From Vicinamibacterales bacterium (GTDB taxonomy: Bacteria; Acidobacteriota; Vicinamibacteria; Vicinamibacterales; JAKQTR01): 58,274 nucleotides of DNA. The stretch covers positions 1 to 58,274 of the forward strand of contig JALOKU010000011.1 of NCBI GenBank assembly GCA_025456345.1, read 5' to 3'. A model generated the notes under the pieces. That model ran no database searches. It saw nothing but the letters and a program-made list of their open reading frames with translations, and was not told the DNA's origin. Below, one piece after another: positions 26,044 to 35,347 of the stretch (its first letter is position 1; every line of letters starts with the position of its first letter). A program made the position numbers and the translations under genes.

Positions 26044-26847
26044 CTACTTCCCCTGCGCGGCCAGTTTCTCGCGCGCCTTCGTCACGTCGCGGTGGAAGAC
26101 GAAGAGCTTGTCGGCGTTGTCGGACTTGTCGGTGAAGTTCCAGCTCTTCCCGCCCTTCTGCTTCACCTTCAGCTCCTTCTTGAGGTAGTCGATCTCGAAC
26201 GACTCCAGCTGGCCGAACCCGATCGAGAAGGCGTCCTTCTTGTTGGCGGTGTCGTAGCGCAGGCCGTCGGTGGTCGCCACAAGCCGCCCTTCGCACGACC
26301 CGATGCCGTGCTTGTGCACGACGGCCACCGCCGCGTCGAGTCGCACGTCCTTGAACTTCAGCGTGATGGCCGTCTCGCCGGTTCCGGCAATCTCGATGGT
26401 CTGCGCCAGGCCTTCTTCGCCCGTCACCGATGCGTTCAGCTGGTGGGGCCCGCCCGTCACCTCCGTCGTGCGAAGCGGCGTGGTGCCCACGAACTTGCGG
26501 TCGATGAACACCGAGGCGCCGGGGACGTCGCTCTCGACGATGAGCGTCGGGCCGGCGGGCGGCGGGGCCGCGGGCTCCGGGGCGGGAGGCTCCTCCTTGC
26601 GAGGCCTCGGCCTTCGGGCCGCCGGCGTCTCGGCGGGCTTCTCCGGCTCGGCCGGCGTCGCGGCGGGCGGGGCAGGCGCCGGCTCGGCTCGCGCAGCCGG
26701 CGCGGGCTCGGGCTTCGCCTCCCGCGTCATCATCATCGTCACGCCGAAGTAGGCCGCGGCAAGCACGGCGATCGCCGCGGCGCCGATCGCCAGGAACCTG
26801 CCCATGCCCCCCGAACGCGGCTGCTGGTCGTGGTCCATCACCGACAT
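26044..26847 (-). CDS. membrane-anchored PEGA-domain protein
   Basis: 267 residues. A single membrane segment lies at about 17-37, then a long Pro/Ala/Glu linker to about residue 97, then a PEGA domain (LIVESDVPGASVFIDRKFVG, about 100-165). The C-terminal ~100 residues (LVATTDGLRYD, then FEIDYLKKELKVKQK) resemble a small PH-like beta domain. PEGA proteins are usually periplasmic or surface modules of unknown ligand. The ATG at 26847 has GGAGG nine bases upstream; the frame is also open to a GTG at 26868. It is divergent from the GT-C-like gene. Confidence 0.75.
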   Translation of the reverse strand: MSVMDHDQQPRSGGMGRFLAIGAAAIAVLAAAYFGVTMMMTREAKPEPAPAARAEPAPAPPAATPAEPEKPAETPAARRPRPRKEEPPAPEPAAPPPAGPTLIVESDVPGASVFIDRKFVGTTPLRTTEVTGGPHQLNASVTGEEGLAQTIEIAGTGETAITLKFKDVRLDAAVAVVHKHGIGSCEGRLVATTDGLRYDTANKKDAFSIGFGQLESFEIDYLKKELKVKQKGGKSWNFTDKSDNADKLFVFHRDVTKAREKLAAQGK

Positions 26848-26880
26848 CGCCCGAATCCTCCGCCGCACAGTATACGAAAA

Positions 26881-26949
26881 AGGTGACAGGTACTGTTTCC
26901 GTTCCCGCAGGCGGGAAACGGGCCTGTCACGCTTCGGGGAGTGTCACCT
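26881..26949. repeat. nested inverted repeat between divergent genes
   Basis: AGGTGACA at 26881-26888 pairs with TGTCACCT at 26942-26949. Inside it, GTGACAGG at 26883-26890 pairs with CCTGTCAC at 26923-26930. A GTTTCCGTTCCCGC/GCGGGAAAC pairing lies within that. The structure ends one base before a TATAAT box, so it occupies the -35 region. It could be an operator or a repetitive palindrome. Confidence 0.6.
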
Positions 26950-26950
26950 C

Positions 26951-26956
26951 TATAAT
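26951..26956 (+). promoter_or_regulatory. -10 box six bases before a start codon (leaderless?)
   Basis: Perfect TATAAT followed by six bases and the GTG at 26963. Transcription would begin at or next to the start codon. No -35 consensus is present at 17 bases. Confidence 0.55.
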
Positions 26957-26962
26957 CTCCGG

Positions 26963-29011
26963 GTGACTGATTCCCGCGTCCGGCGCGTCCTGGCCGCCTG
27001 GCCCGTCTGGCTGGCGCTGGTCGGCATCCTGGCGTGCGCCGTCGAACTTGGCGGGCGGCAGGTTGTCCGGCAGTCGCTGCTGCAGAACGTGACCGGCGCC
27101 GCGCCGCCGTCGGCGGCGTCGCTGGTCATCCTTGCCGGGGTGGCGGCTCTGCTCGTGGCGGCGTGGCTCCGGGTGCGCCGCGCCCTGACGGCGGACCGGG
27201 CGGTGGCGCTGGCGCTTTGCGCGCTCTTCGTCGCGGGCCTGGCGGCGCAGCAACGGCTGGGCGCCCGCCTTCAGAGCGACGGGTACTTCTACTTCGCCTT
27301 CCTCCGATCGATGGTCAACGATGGCGACGTGAACCTCGCCAACGACTACGGCCTCATCGGCATCGGCGGCGAGGAGTTGATGCGGCCGACGCCGACCGGC
27401 TACGCGCAAACGGCCTGGTCGGTGGGCCCGGCCATCGCGTGGATGCCGTTCTATGCCGTGGGCGATCTCGGCGCGAACTACCTGGCCGCCCGCGGCGTGA
27501 AGGTCGCCGTGGACGGCTCGTCGTATCCCTACCGCCAGGCCATCTGCGTTGCCGGCCTGTTCTACGGCCTGCTCGGGTTCTGGTTCTGCTACCGGCTTGC
27601 CGCGCGCCATTTCGCCGCGGGCCTCGCCGCTCTGGCGACGGCCGCGCTGGCGTCCGGCTCCTTCATGCTCTGGTACGTGGTGAAGGAGCCCACGATGTCG
27701 CACGCGACGTCGATGTCGGCGGTGGCCGCGTTCATCTACGCCTGGGACGTCACCCGCGGCCGGCGCCCGGCCTGGCAATGGGCGGCGCTCGGGCTGCTCG
27801 GCGGCCTCATGCTGGCCATCCGCTGGCAGAACCTCGTCTTCATGGCGTTCCCCGCCTGGGAGTTCGTGTCGGCCGTCGCCGCCGGCCCCGGCCTCGCCAT
27901 GCGGCGCCGGTCGCTGCTGCACGGCGCGATCTTCGCGGCATGCGCGCTGGTGGGGTTTCTTCCCCAGTTGATCGCGTGGAACGCGATTTACGGGTCGCCA
28001 ATCGCCGTTTCTCCCCTCTCGCCCAAGATGCTCTGGCTGAGCCCCGACCCGGTCCGCATGCTCTGGTCGTCGCGCAACGGCCTGTTCGCCACCTCGCCCG
28101 TCACCTACGTGGCCGCGCTGGGCCTTGTCGTGTTCGCGATCCGCGACCGGGCATTCGGCCGGCTCGCCCTCGCCGTGTTCGTTCTGGCCGTGTACGTGAA
28201 CGCGTCGGTCGAAGACTGGTGGGGCGGCGCGGCGTACGGCGCGCGCCGCTTCGACGGGACCGTGCCGCTGCTGGTGACGGGGCTTGCCGCAGCCGCCGAC
28301 GGCCTGCGGCGCCTCGTGGCGAAGCGGCCGCTCGCCGCCGTCACGGCGCTGCTGGGCGCCCTGGTCCTGTGGAACCTCACCGCCATGGCCACCGCGGTGT
28401 CGGGCCGCTTCGGCGGCAGCGTGCCGCAGTCGTTCACCGACCTCGCCGTGGACCAGGCCCGCGTGCGCGCGCGCTGGTTCGGGCACCCATTTTCGTACCC
28501 GGCCAACCTGATCTACGCGGCCCGCGAGGGCGTGGCGCCGTTCCGCTACGACGCCTTCGCGTTCCCGATGCTCGGCGACCCCGGCCAGCCGTACGGCCGT
28601 GTCGACATCGGACTTCGCGACGAGGCCTATCTCGGCGACGGCTGGTACCAGGCCGACACCCTGCCTGACGGCACGACCGCCCGCTGGTCGGGGCCCACGG
28701 CCGAGGTGCTGCTGCCGCTCGATCACGCGGCGCCGCTCACCGTCCAGCTCCGGGTGAAGCCCTTCTCGTATCCCGGAGCGTCGCTCAATCTCGCCGTGCG
28801 CATCAACGGCCGCCGCTTCGGCCCCTTCCCGCTCGGCGCCGACTGGCAGCGCGTGGACTTCCCGACAGACGCCTCCGTCTGGACCGCGGGCGTGAATCGC
28901 ATTCAGCTGGTGTGGACGGGCGCGGCTGTCCCGGCGGCGGTGGGCATCGGCAACGACGCCCGCGAACTGGGCGGCGCGGCCGACTACGTGCGCATCCAGG
29001 CCGCGCGTTGA
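26963..29011 (+). CDS. polytopic membrane protein, GT-C glycosyltransferase-like
   Basis: 682 residues with about ten membrane segments between residues 10 and 470. The first large loop has QSDGYFYFAFLRS and DVNLANDYGL, an acidic-residue pattern like those of GT-C (ArnT/PMT-type) transferases. The C-terminal ~130 residues form a beta-sandwich (TVQLRVKPFSYPGASLNLAV, RINGRRFGPFPLG). It probably moves a lipid-linked sugar in the envelope, but no sugar pathway gene is adjacent. The start is the GTG at 26963, with the -10 box just before it and no room for a ribosome site. Confidence 0.65.
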   Translation: MTDSRVRRVLAAWPVWLALVGILACAVELGGRQVVRQSLLQNVTGAAPPSAASLVILAGVAALLVAAWLRVRRALTADRAVALALCALFVAGLAAQQRLGARLQSDGYFYFAFLRSMVNDGDVNLANDYGLIGIGGEELMRPTPTGYAQTAWSVGPAIAWMPFYAVGDLGANYLAARGVKVAVDGSSYPYRQAICVAGLFYGLLGFWFCYRLAARHFAAGLAALATAALASGSFMLWYVVKEPTMSHATSMSAVAAFIYAWDVTRGRRPAWQWAALGLLGGLMLAIRWQNLVFMAFPAWEFVSAVAAGPGLAMRRRSLLHGAIFAACALVGFLPQLIAWNAIYGSPIAVSPLSPKMLWLSPDPVRMLWSSRNGLFATSPVTYVAALGLVVFAIRDRAFGRLALAVFVLAVYVNASVEDWWGGAAYGARRFDGTVPLLVTGLAAAADGLRRLVAKRPLAAVTALLGALVLWNLTAMATAVSGRFGGSVPQSFTDLAVDQARVRARWFGHPFSYPANLIYAAREGVAPFRYDAFAFPMLGDPGQPYGRVDIGLRDEAYLGDGWYQADTLPDGTTARWSGPTAEVLLPLDHAAPLTVQLRVKPFSYPGASLNLAVRINGRRFGPFPLGADWQRVDFPTDASVWTAGVNRIQLVWTGAAVPAAVGIGNDARELGGAADYVRIQAAR

Positions 29012-29012
29012 G

Positions 29013-29540
29013 CTACTGAATCGAGAACGTGCCGGCCGGGGCCGTCGAGTCGGTCATGGCGAGCGGCGCCAGCTGCGTCGCCCAGTAGATGGTGTGATTC
29101 GTGTTCGTGCCGAAGGCCTTCGACCCGCCGCCCGACGCCGGCGTGGCGGTGGCGAAGAACCCCTGCATCGCGGCCCCCGCCGCGAGCCCGTTGCACGTCG
29201 GCGGCGCATCCGGCGCCACGCCGCTCGAACTGTTCATGGTCACCTGATAGCCGCTCTTGAAGACCGTGTTGCCCGTGCTGAGATCGGGGCTGATGAACGC
29301 CTGCCCCCCCGCCGGCGGCGTGCCCAGATTCGACAGCGACGGCGAGAAGAAGCCGTTGCCGCACGCGGCGGCATAGAGCGACTGCGCGCCCGTGATGGCG
29401 CGCAGCGACCCGATGGCCGCCGTCTCGTTGCCCGACCGGCGCGCCTGCTGCAGCCCGGGCACCGCTACGGCGGCGATGACGCCAATGATGGCGACCACAA
29501 TCAGGAGCTCGATGAGCGTGAAGCCGCGGTTGCTGCGCAT
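29013..29540 (-). CDS. type IV pilin/pseudopilin-like protein
   Basis: 175 residues with a class III prepilin signal: MRSNRG cut before FTLIELLIVVAIIGVIAAVA, with Glu at mature position 5. The rest is Gly/Ser/Ala-rich with two cysteines (CGNGF and PTCNG) that may form the pilin disulphide. It would be processed by PilD and assembled in a pilus or type II secretion pseudopilus. No assembly gene is near. It is tail-to-tail with the GT-C-like gene, one base apart. Confidence 0.85.
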   Translation of the reverse strand: MRSNRGFTLIELLIVVAIIGVIAAVAVPGLQQARRSGNETAAIGSLRAITGAQSLYAAACGNGFFSPSLSNLGTPPAGGQAFISPDLSTGNTVFKSGYQVTMNSSSGVAPDAPPTCNGLAAGAAMQGFFATATPASGGGSKAFGTNTNHTIYWATQLAPLAMTDSTAPAGTFSIQ

Positions 29541-29590
29541 GGTAGTGTTCCCGGTCCTGGGCTCAACGATGCCCCTCCGTCCCCTCGCTT

Positions 29591-29682
29591 GTCAAGGCCG
29601 CCCGCCCGCCTTCGCCCGCCTCCGGCCTGCTGCCTTCCTCGGCGGGCTTCGGCGAGGCGAGCTCCGGCGAGGCAAGCGGACG
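29591..29682. repeat. GC-rich interspersed repeat between pilin and permease
   Basis: Contains CGGCGGGCTTCGGCGAGGCG and CTCCGGCGAGGCAAGCGGA, with complementary CCGCCTTCGCCCGCC and GCTTGTC upstream. It is the same family as 24481-24525 and 41577-41624. It lies between the pilin start and the permease stop. Confidence 0.65.
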
Positions 29683-29692
29683 ACCGAACCGG

Positions 29693-31233
<1,541 letters not shown>

Positions 31234-31234
<1 letters not shown>

Positions 31235-32250
31235 CAGGCTCTCCAGGGCCTCAGCCCGTTGTCGAGGCGGTAGATCGTGTCGTGGGAGGCGACCACGAGG
31301 CCGCCGTGGGGGTCGAAGGCGACACCCACCAGCGACGTCGCCGCCACGACCAGCTCGCGCGCGGCGCCGTGGCGCACGCGGTACAGCCCGGCGCCTCCCG
31401 CGAGCGCGTCCACCACGTACAGGGTGCCGCCCTCGTCCACCGCCAGGCCCTGGGGCCGGCCGAATTCCGAGGACACGACCGCCACCGCACCCTGGCGATC
31501 GACCCGGTAGACGTGATCGTAGGTCGCCATGGTCGGCCCCGTGACGTACAGCGTGTCGTCGGGGCCCATCGCCAGGTGGAACGCCGCCAGGCTCGGCGGC
31601 AGCGACACAAACGGCACCACGTGCGCCGACGAGCCGATGCGGAACACGGTGCCGCTGCGGTCGCCGACGAACATCGTCCCGTCCGAGCCGAACGCGATGC
31701 CGCAGGCCACGCCCAGGTCGTGGGCGACGATTTCAACTGCGCCGTCGGGCTGCACCTTCCGCACGGTCCCGTCGTACCGGCTGGTGACGTGGAGCACGCC
31801 GGCGGGGTCGCACGCCATCGACGTCGCGTTGGTGATGTCCGTCAGGAACGGCGTCTTCGCGTCGTCGCCCGCGACGCGGAACACCGACACGGACACGCGC
31901 TGCCCGCGCGTGCCGCTGAAGGTGGCGTAGAGCGTCCCGTCCGGGCCGAACGCGGGGTTGTCCACCTGGTGCACGCCGCCGACCACGGGCGTGCCGACGT
32001 CGAGGTCCGCGCTGCCGCCGGCGCCGTCCACGGTCACAGGATGGCGCCCGCGCGCGACCGACGCGGGCACGACGGCCGCGACGCGCACAGACGAGGCCAT
32101 CACGACCTGCGCCGGCACGCCGCCCACGCGCAGCACGGGCAGGCCGCCGCCCGCGGGCGCCAGGCCCCGGCCGTGCACCGTCACGCGGGCGCCCGCCAGG
32201 GACGCGGGCGGCACGACGGCATCGACGCGGGAGGTGACGGGGTCAGGCAC
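31234..32250 (-). CDS. IPT/TIG domain plus NHL/SMP-30-like beta-propeller protein
   Basis: 338 residues. Residues about 8-80 form an IPT/TIG Ig-like domain (GARVTVHGRGLAP, RHPVTVDGAGG). Residues 90-338 form a propeller with repeats such as PAFGPDGTLYATFSG, GIAFGSDGTMFVGD, GLAVDEGGTLYVVD and GVAFDPHGGLVVAS. There is no signal peptide, so it appears cytoplasmic despite domains often found outside the cell. It overlaps the permease start and lies 18 bases after the HNH gene. Role unknown; a lactonase is one possibility. Confidence 0.75.
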
Positions 32251-32268
32251 GGTGGCTTCGGGCGGCGC

Positions 32269-32802
32269 CTAGTCGTCCTCGAGCTCGACGTTCCAGTAGA
32301 GGTAGTCGCGCCAGCTCTCGGGGGCCTGACGAAGCCCGATCGTGATGCGCAGCGCGGGGGCCGACTCGGGCCGCTTCGGCAGCCGGACCAGGTGCATGCC
32401 CGCGCCGGCCGGCGTGCGCCCGCCCTTCCGGCGGTTGCATCTGACGCAGCAGGTGACGATGTTCTCCCAGTCCTTCCTGCCGCCCATCGCGACCGGCACC
32501 ACGTGGTCGAACGTCAGCTCGCTTGTCGGGAAGGCGCGGCCGCAGTACTGGCACGCGTGGTCGTCACGCGCGTAGATGTTCGCCCGCGAGAACGGCACGT
32601 AGTCGAAGCGGTGCCTGATGCGGACGTAGCGGAGCAGGCGGATGACCGACGGCAGCTTGAAGGTGATCGAGACGCTGCGGACTTCGCGGTCGTAGACGGA
32701 GATGACCTCCACCTTCCCCTGGCACAGGAGCGTGATGGCCTTCTGCCAGTGGACAACCTTGAGAGGCTCGAACGACGCGTTGAGGAGGAGCGTCTGCTCC
32801 AT
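32269..32802 (-). CDS. HNH endonuclease family protein
   Basis: 177 residues. The N-terminal ~75 residues (LLLNASFEPLKVVHWQKA) are the conserved extension of a widespread bacterial HNH group. The HNH/zinc core is CQYCG (84-88), FDHVVPVAMGG with D99-H100, N114, and CCVRC (119-123). It nicks or cuts DNA in characterised relatives; the cellular role of this group is unclear. It lies nine bases after the Rieske gene and 18 before the propeller gene. No methylase or mobile element is nearby. Confidence 0.88.
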   Translation of the reverse strand: MEQTLLLNASFEPLKVVHWQKAITLLCQGKVEVISVYDREVRSVSITFKLPSVIRLLRYVRIRHRFDYVPFSRANIYARDDHACQYCGRAFPTSELTFDHVVPVAMGGRKDWENIVTCCVRCNRRKGGRTPAGAGMHLVRLPKRPESAPALRITIGLRQAPESWRDYLYWNVELEDD

Positions 32803-32811
32803 GGGGGCATT

Positions 32812-33291
32812 CTACAACAGGACCGCGGCCGCCTCCCACTCGGCCCTGTTCGTGTCGGACTGGATGAGTCGGGCAACGTCCACCACCACGGTGTCGCCGG
32901 CGCGGCGCACGGCGAAGCGGTCCATGTTGCGCGTGGCGCGGCCGGACGTGTAGGTGCCGTTCGGCTCGTAGCGCGAGTCGTGGCGGCTGCACTCGAACCG
33001 GTTCACCGCCGGCTTCCAGCGCACGGCCGCGTTTTCGTGCGGGCACGAGAGGTTGAAGGCGAACACCCTGCCCTGATAGCGCACGAGGATCACGCCGTTG
33101 TCGCGATCGACGGTGGCGCCGTCGGCGGCAGGGATCGGAAATGTCAGCTCGCCGCCCGACGCCGCGATGGGCGACCCGGCGGCGACCACGAGCGCGCCCG
33201 AGAGGAGCGCCGCGGCCTGTTTGAGGAAGCCGCGCCGGCTGTCCGCGTCCGCGCAGCCGGCGCAGGGAGGGTGGTGTCGAACGTCGCGCAT
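32812..33291 (-). CDS. Tat-exported Rieske [2Fe-2S] protein
   Basis: 159 residues. A Tat signal (DSRRGFLKQAA) is followed by a hydrophobic stretch to about residue 45. The Rieske cluster ligands are C83/H85 (CPHENA) and C101/H104 (CSRHDS). It is small, like the QcrA/PetC type, and the Tat signal places it on the periplasmic side. Its probable partner is the membrane protein encoded 16 bases upstream. No cytochrome bc1 gene is present. Two extra cysteines (CAGC, 10-13) precede the Tat motif. Confidence 0.87.
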   Translation of the reverse strand: MRDVRHHPPCAGCADADSRRGFLKQAAALLSGALVVAAGSPIAASGGELTFPIPAADGATVDRDNGVILVRYQGRVFAFNLSCPHENAAVRWKPAVNRFECSRHDSRYEPNGTYTSGRATRNMDRFAVRRAGDTVVVDVARLIQSDTNRAEWEAAAVLL

Positions 33292-33307
33292 CGTGTGTCC
33301 CTCTGCC

Positions 33308-33796
33308 TCAGCTGCTCGCGAGAATCGTGCTGGCCAGCAGGATCGCGAACCACAGCGCGAGGCTCAGGATGGACGTGGCCTTCAGGCGGCGCCACGCCCG
33401 TGCGGGCAGCGTGCGCGCCAGTTGCTCCGCCCGCCGCATCACGAGGCCGTTGGCGAGCAGCAGCGCGATGAGGCTCATCTTGATCCAGAACGCGTTCGCG
33501 CTCCAGAACGTGTCCAGGTCGGCGAGCAGCATCGCCGCTCCCGACGCGGCGAGCATCGCCAGGCCGGTAATGGCGATGCCGTGCACGGTGCCGAGGAACG
33601 CGAGGTGGTCGGCACGCACCGGCTCGGGCTCGCGCGCGGCCTTGAGCGTTTCGCGATCGGCGGCCACCGCGGCGCCGCCGCCGAGCAGCAGACCGGCGAG
33701 GTGCACGTACATCACGCCCGTGGACACGAGCCTGCTGTCGGCGTACAGCCTGGCCCAGGATTGTGACGCGTCGACGAGGAATTCCGGGGGAGCCAT
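33308..33796 (-). CDS. four-helix membrane protein, possible cytochrome-like partner of the Rieske protein
   Basis: 162 residues with four hydrophobic segments (about 25-45, 62-90, 100-118, 140-160). Histidines sit in or beside segments one and two (MYVHLAGLLLGGG, GTVHGIAITGL), as haem ligands often do, but no known motif is complete. It is first in the five-gene minus-strand run. I do not recognise the family. Quinone or haem electron transfer is inferred only from the neighbouring Rieske gene. Confidence 0.7.
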   Translation of the reverse strand: MAPPEFLVDASQSWARLYADSRLVSTGVMYVHLAGLLLGGGAAVAADRETLKAAREPEPVRADHLAFLGTVHGIAITGLAMLAASGAAMLLADLDTFWSANAFWIKMSLIALLLANGLVMRRAEQLARTLPARAWRRLKATSILSLALWFAILLASTILASS

Positions 33797-33899
33797 CGCG
33801 CCTCTCTTTGTGCGGGCCAGCCACCGAAGCCGATGAGAATCGGGTGCCGGATTCCGGTATCTGACCCCGTTCGCTGTTCGCCCGTCAAGCGGTTGCCGG

Positions 33900-33905
33900 T
33901 ATTCT
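33900..33905 (+). promoter_or_regulatory. -10-like box seven bases before the NlpC/P60 start
   Basis: TATTCT, identical to the -10 of the sigma operon, seven bases before the ATG at 33913. The TSS would fall near the start codon. A TCTGACCCC palindrome half-site lies upstream at about 33860-33868. Confidence 0.4.
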
Positions 33906-33912
33906 GATAGGG

Positions 33913-34455
33913 ATGCCTACGCCGCAACCGGCCCGATCGTTGCTCGTGATGGCGGCGGTGGTGGTCGCCGCCTCGGCGTGCGCGTCGCGCCCGCCGACAA
34001 TCCGGGTGCTGCCGCCCCGTCCCGCGCCTGGACCTGAGGCGGCGGCTCCGACGGCTGAGGCGGCGCGGCCGGCGTCGGGCGAGTACGCGGCCGGCTCGGC
34101 CATCGCCCGCACCGCGGAGACCCTGCTCGGGCTGCCGTACCGCGAGGGCGGCGCGCTCCCGGACGGCTTCGACTGCAGCGGCCTCGTGACCTACGTGTTC
34201 GCCCGCCACGGCATCGCCGTGCCGCGCGACGTCAGACGCCAGGCGTCGGCGGGCTCGCCCATCGATCGACGCGACATCGCCCCGGGCGATCTCGTGTTCT
34301 TTGCCACAACGGGATCGGGCCCAACGCACGTGGGCATCGTCACCGGCGGCGGCCGGTTCATCCACGCGCCGAAGAGCGGCGACGTCGTGCGCATCGAGTC
34401 GATGTCGGCCAGCTACTGGGCGTCGAGGTTCGTGGCCGCGCGGCGGATCGACTAG
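33913..34455 (+). CDS. NlpC/P60 family peptidase lipoprotein
   Basis: 180 residues. A lipoprotein signal ends at ASAC (Cys23), then a Pro/Ala linker to about residue 57. The NlpC/P60 domain has catalytic C88 (FDCSGLV), H139 (THVGIV) and H151 (FIHAP). It cleaves peptidoglycan stem peptides from a membrane-anchored position. The ATG at 33913 is chosen because the next Met would leave no charged n-region. It overlaps the convergent metallopeptidase gene by four bases. Confidence 0.9.
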   Translation: MPTPQPARSLLVMAAVVVAASACASRPPTIRVLPPRPAPGPEAAAPTAEAARPASGEYAAGSAIARTAETLLGLPYREGGALPDGFDCSGLVTYVFARHGIAVPRDVRRQASAGSPIDRRDIAPGDLVFFATTGSGPTHVGIVTGGGRFIHAPKSGDVVRIESMSASYWASRFVAARRID

Positions 34456-35243
34456 CCAAGGCGTCGGGTTGAATTCGGCAGGAACTGGCGCAGCTCGAGG
34501 TCGGCCTCGGTGAAGTGCCGCCTGCGGGTGCGCGGCGGCAGCGGCACGATCTGGGCCGCGCGTGGCCCACGCGGCTGGTCGGCCAGGCGCTCGCGGTAGC
34601 GTTGCGGGAACGCCGGGAAGTCGCGAAAGGTGGTGCCGGCCACGCCGCCGTGACGCTTCACGAGGCCGTCGAAATCCAGGGTCAGGAATTCGTACACGGC
34701 CGGGTCGGGCCGGCTTCCAACGTATTCACGCACGATGCGCTGGACCTCGCGAAAGAACGCTGGCGTGTGCGCCTGCCCGGCGGGGCTGCCATCGACCCTG
34801 GCGGTCCGGCGGATGCCGCCCTGGTGCGGGTCCACGTGATAGAGCTCGTGCACGATCGTGTCGAGCTTCGCCATCCATTCCCTGCCGCGCTCGTAGACGC
34901 CGGCCTTGTGGGTGTCGTTCAGGGTCTGGTCGCAGAAGCGCGGCAGCGCGATCGACACCAGGTGCGAGATGCGGCGGCCGCCCACGCGGACCTCGGGCGA
35001 TCGGGTGACGAACCACTCCGATCGGCGCGAGAGGGCGCCGGTCCGCCGGTCGCGCCAGAAGTAGTAGGCCGGCTCGCTGTCGGGCAGCATCAGCGAGTGG
35101 CACGCCGCGTAGGCGCCGTGCGCGCTGGTGCGCCCGAGGCGGGCGAAGACCAGCACCTGCTGCGGGACGACGTGGTCCAGCGCGGGAACCCGCGCAACGA
35201 TGTCCTCCATCAGGAGGCGGACGGCGAGCGTGTAGTCGATCAT
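34452..35243 (-). CDS. putative HExxH metallopeptidase
   Basis: 263 residues, no signal peptide. The zinc motif is H132-E-L-Y-H136 in DTIVHELYHVDP. The central region resembles the putative phage metallopeptidase family that also includes chromosomal proteins. A Cys/His-containing segment (AACHSLMLP) lies before it. The C-terminus is basic (RTRRRHF). The target is unknown. It does not look like part of a prophage, since no other phage gene is present. Confidence 0.65.
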   Translation of the reverse strand: MIDYTLAVRLLMEDIVARVPALDHVVPQQVLVFARLGRTSAHGAYAACHSLMLPDSEPAYYFWRDRRTGALSRRSEWFVTRSPEVRVGGRRISHLVSIALPRFCDQTLNDTHKAGVYERGREWMAKLDTIVHELYHVDPHQGGIRRTARVDGSPAGQAHTPAFFREVQRIVREYVGSRPDPAVYEFLTLDFDGLVKRHGGVAGTTFRDFPAFPQRYRERLADQPRGPRAAQIVPLPPRTRRRHFTEADLELRQFLPNSTRRLG

Positions 35244-35325
35244 GAAGGGCCGGCGGCCATGCCGGCCCCCGGGGGCCGCGGCGGTCGCCGAGAAGGTGTG
35301 TCGGCGCGGCAGAACTCAGGCTTTA

Positions 35326-35343
35326 GCGCGGGCTTGCCCGCGC
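35326..35343 (-). terminator. hairpin after the matrixin gene
   Basis: GCGCGGGC and GCCCGCGC with a two-base loop, starting five bases past the stop at 35348. Eight-base perfect GC stem, no clear T-run. Confidence 0.5.
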
Positions 35344-35347
35344 GTGC

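Noticed and set aside
32269..32802. Homing endonuclease or restriction enzyme
   Set aside because: No intron, intein or methylase is adjacent, and the N-terminal extension fits a common chromosomal HNH group.
32812..33291. Rieske component of a ring-hydroxylating dioxygenase
   Set aside because: It has a Tat signal and no catalytic domain or dioxygenase neighbours.
34452..35243. Prophage remnant, from the phage-metallopeptidase resemblance
   Set aside because: No other phage gene, integrase or attachment site is nearby, and base composition looks the same as its neighbours.
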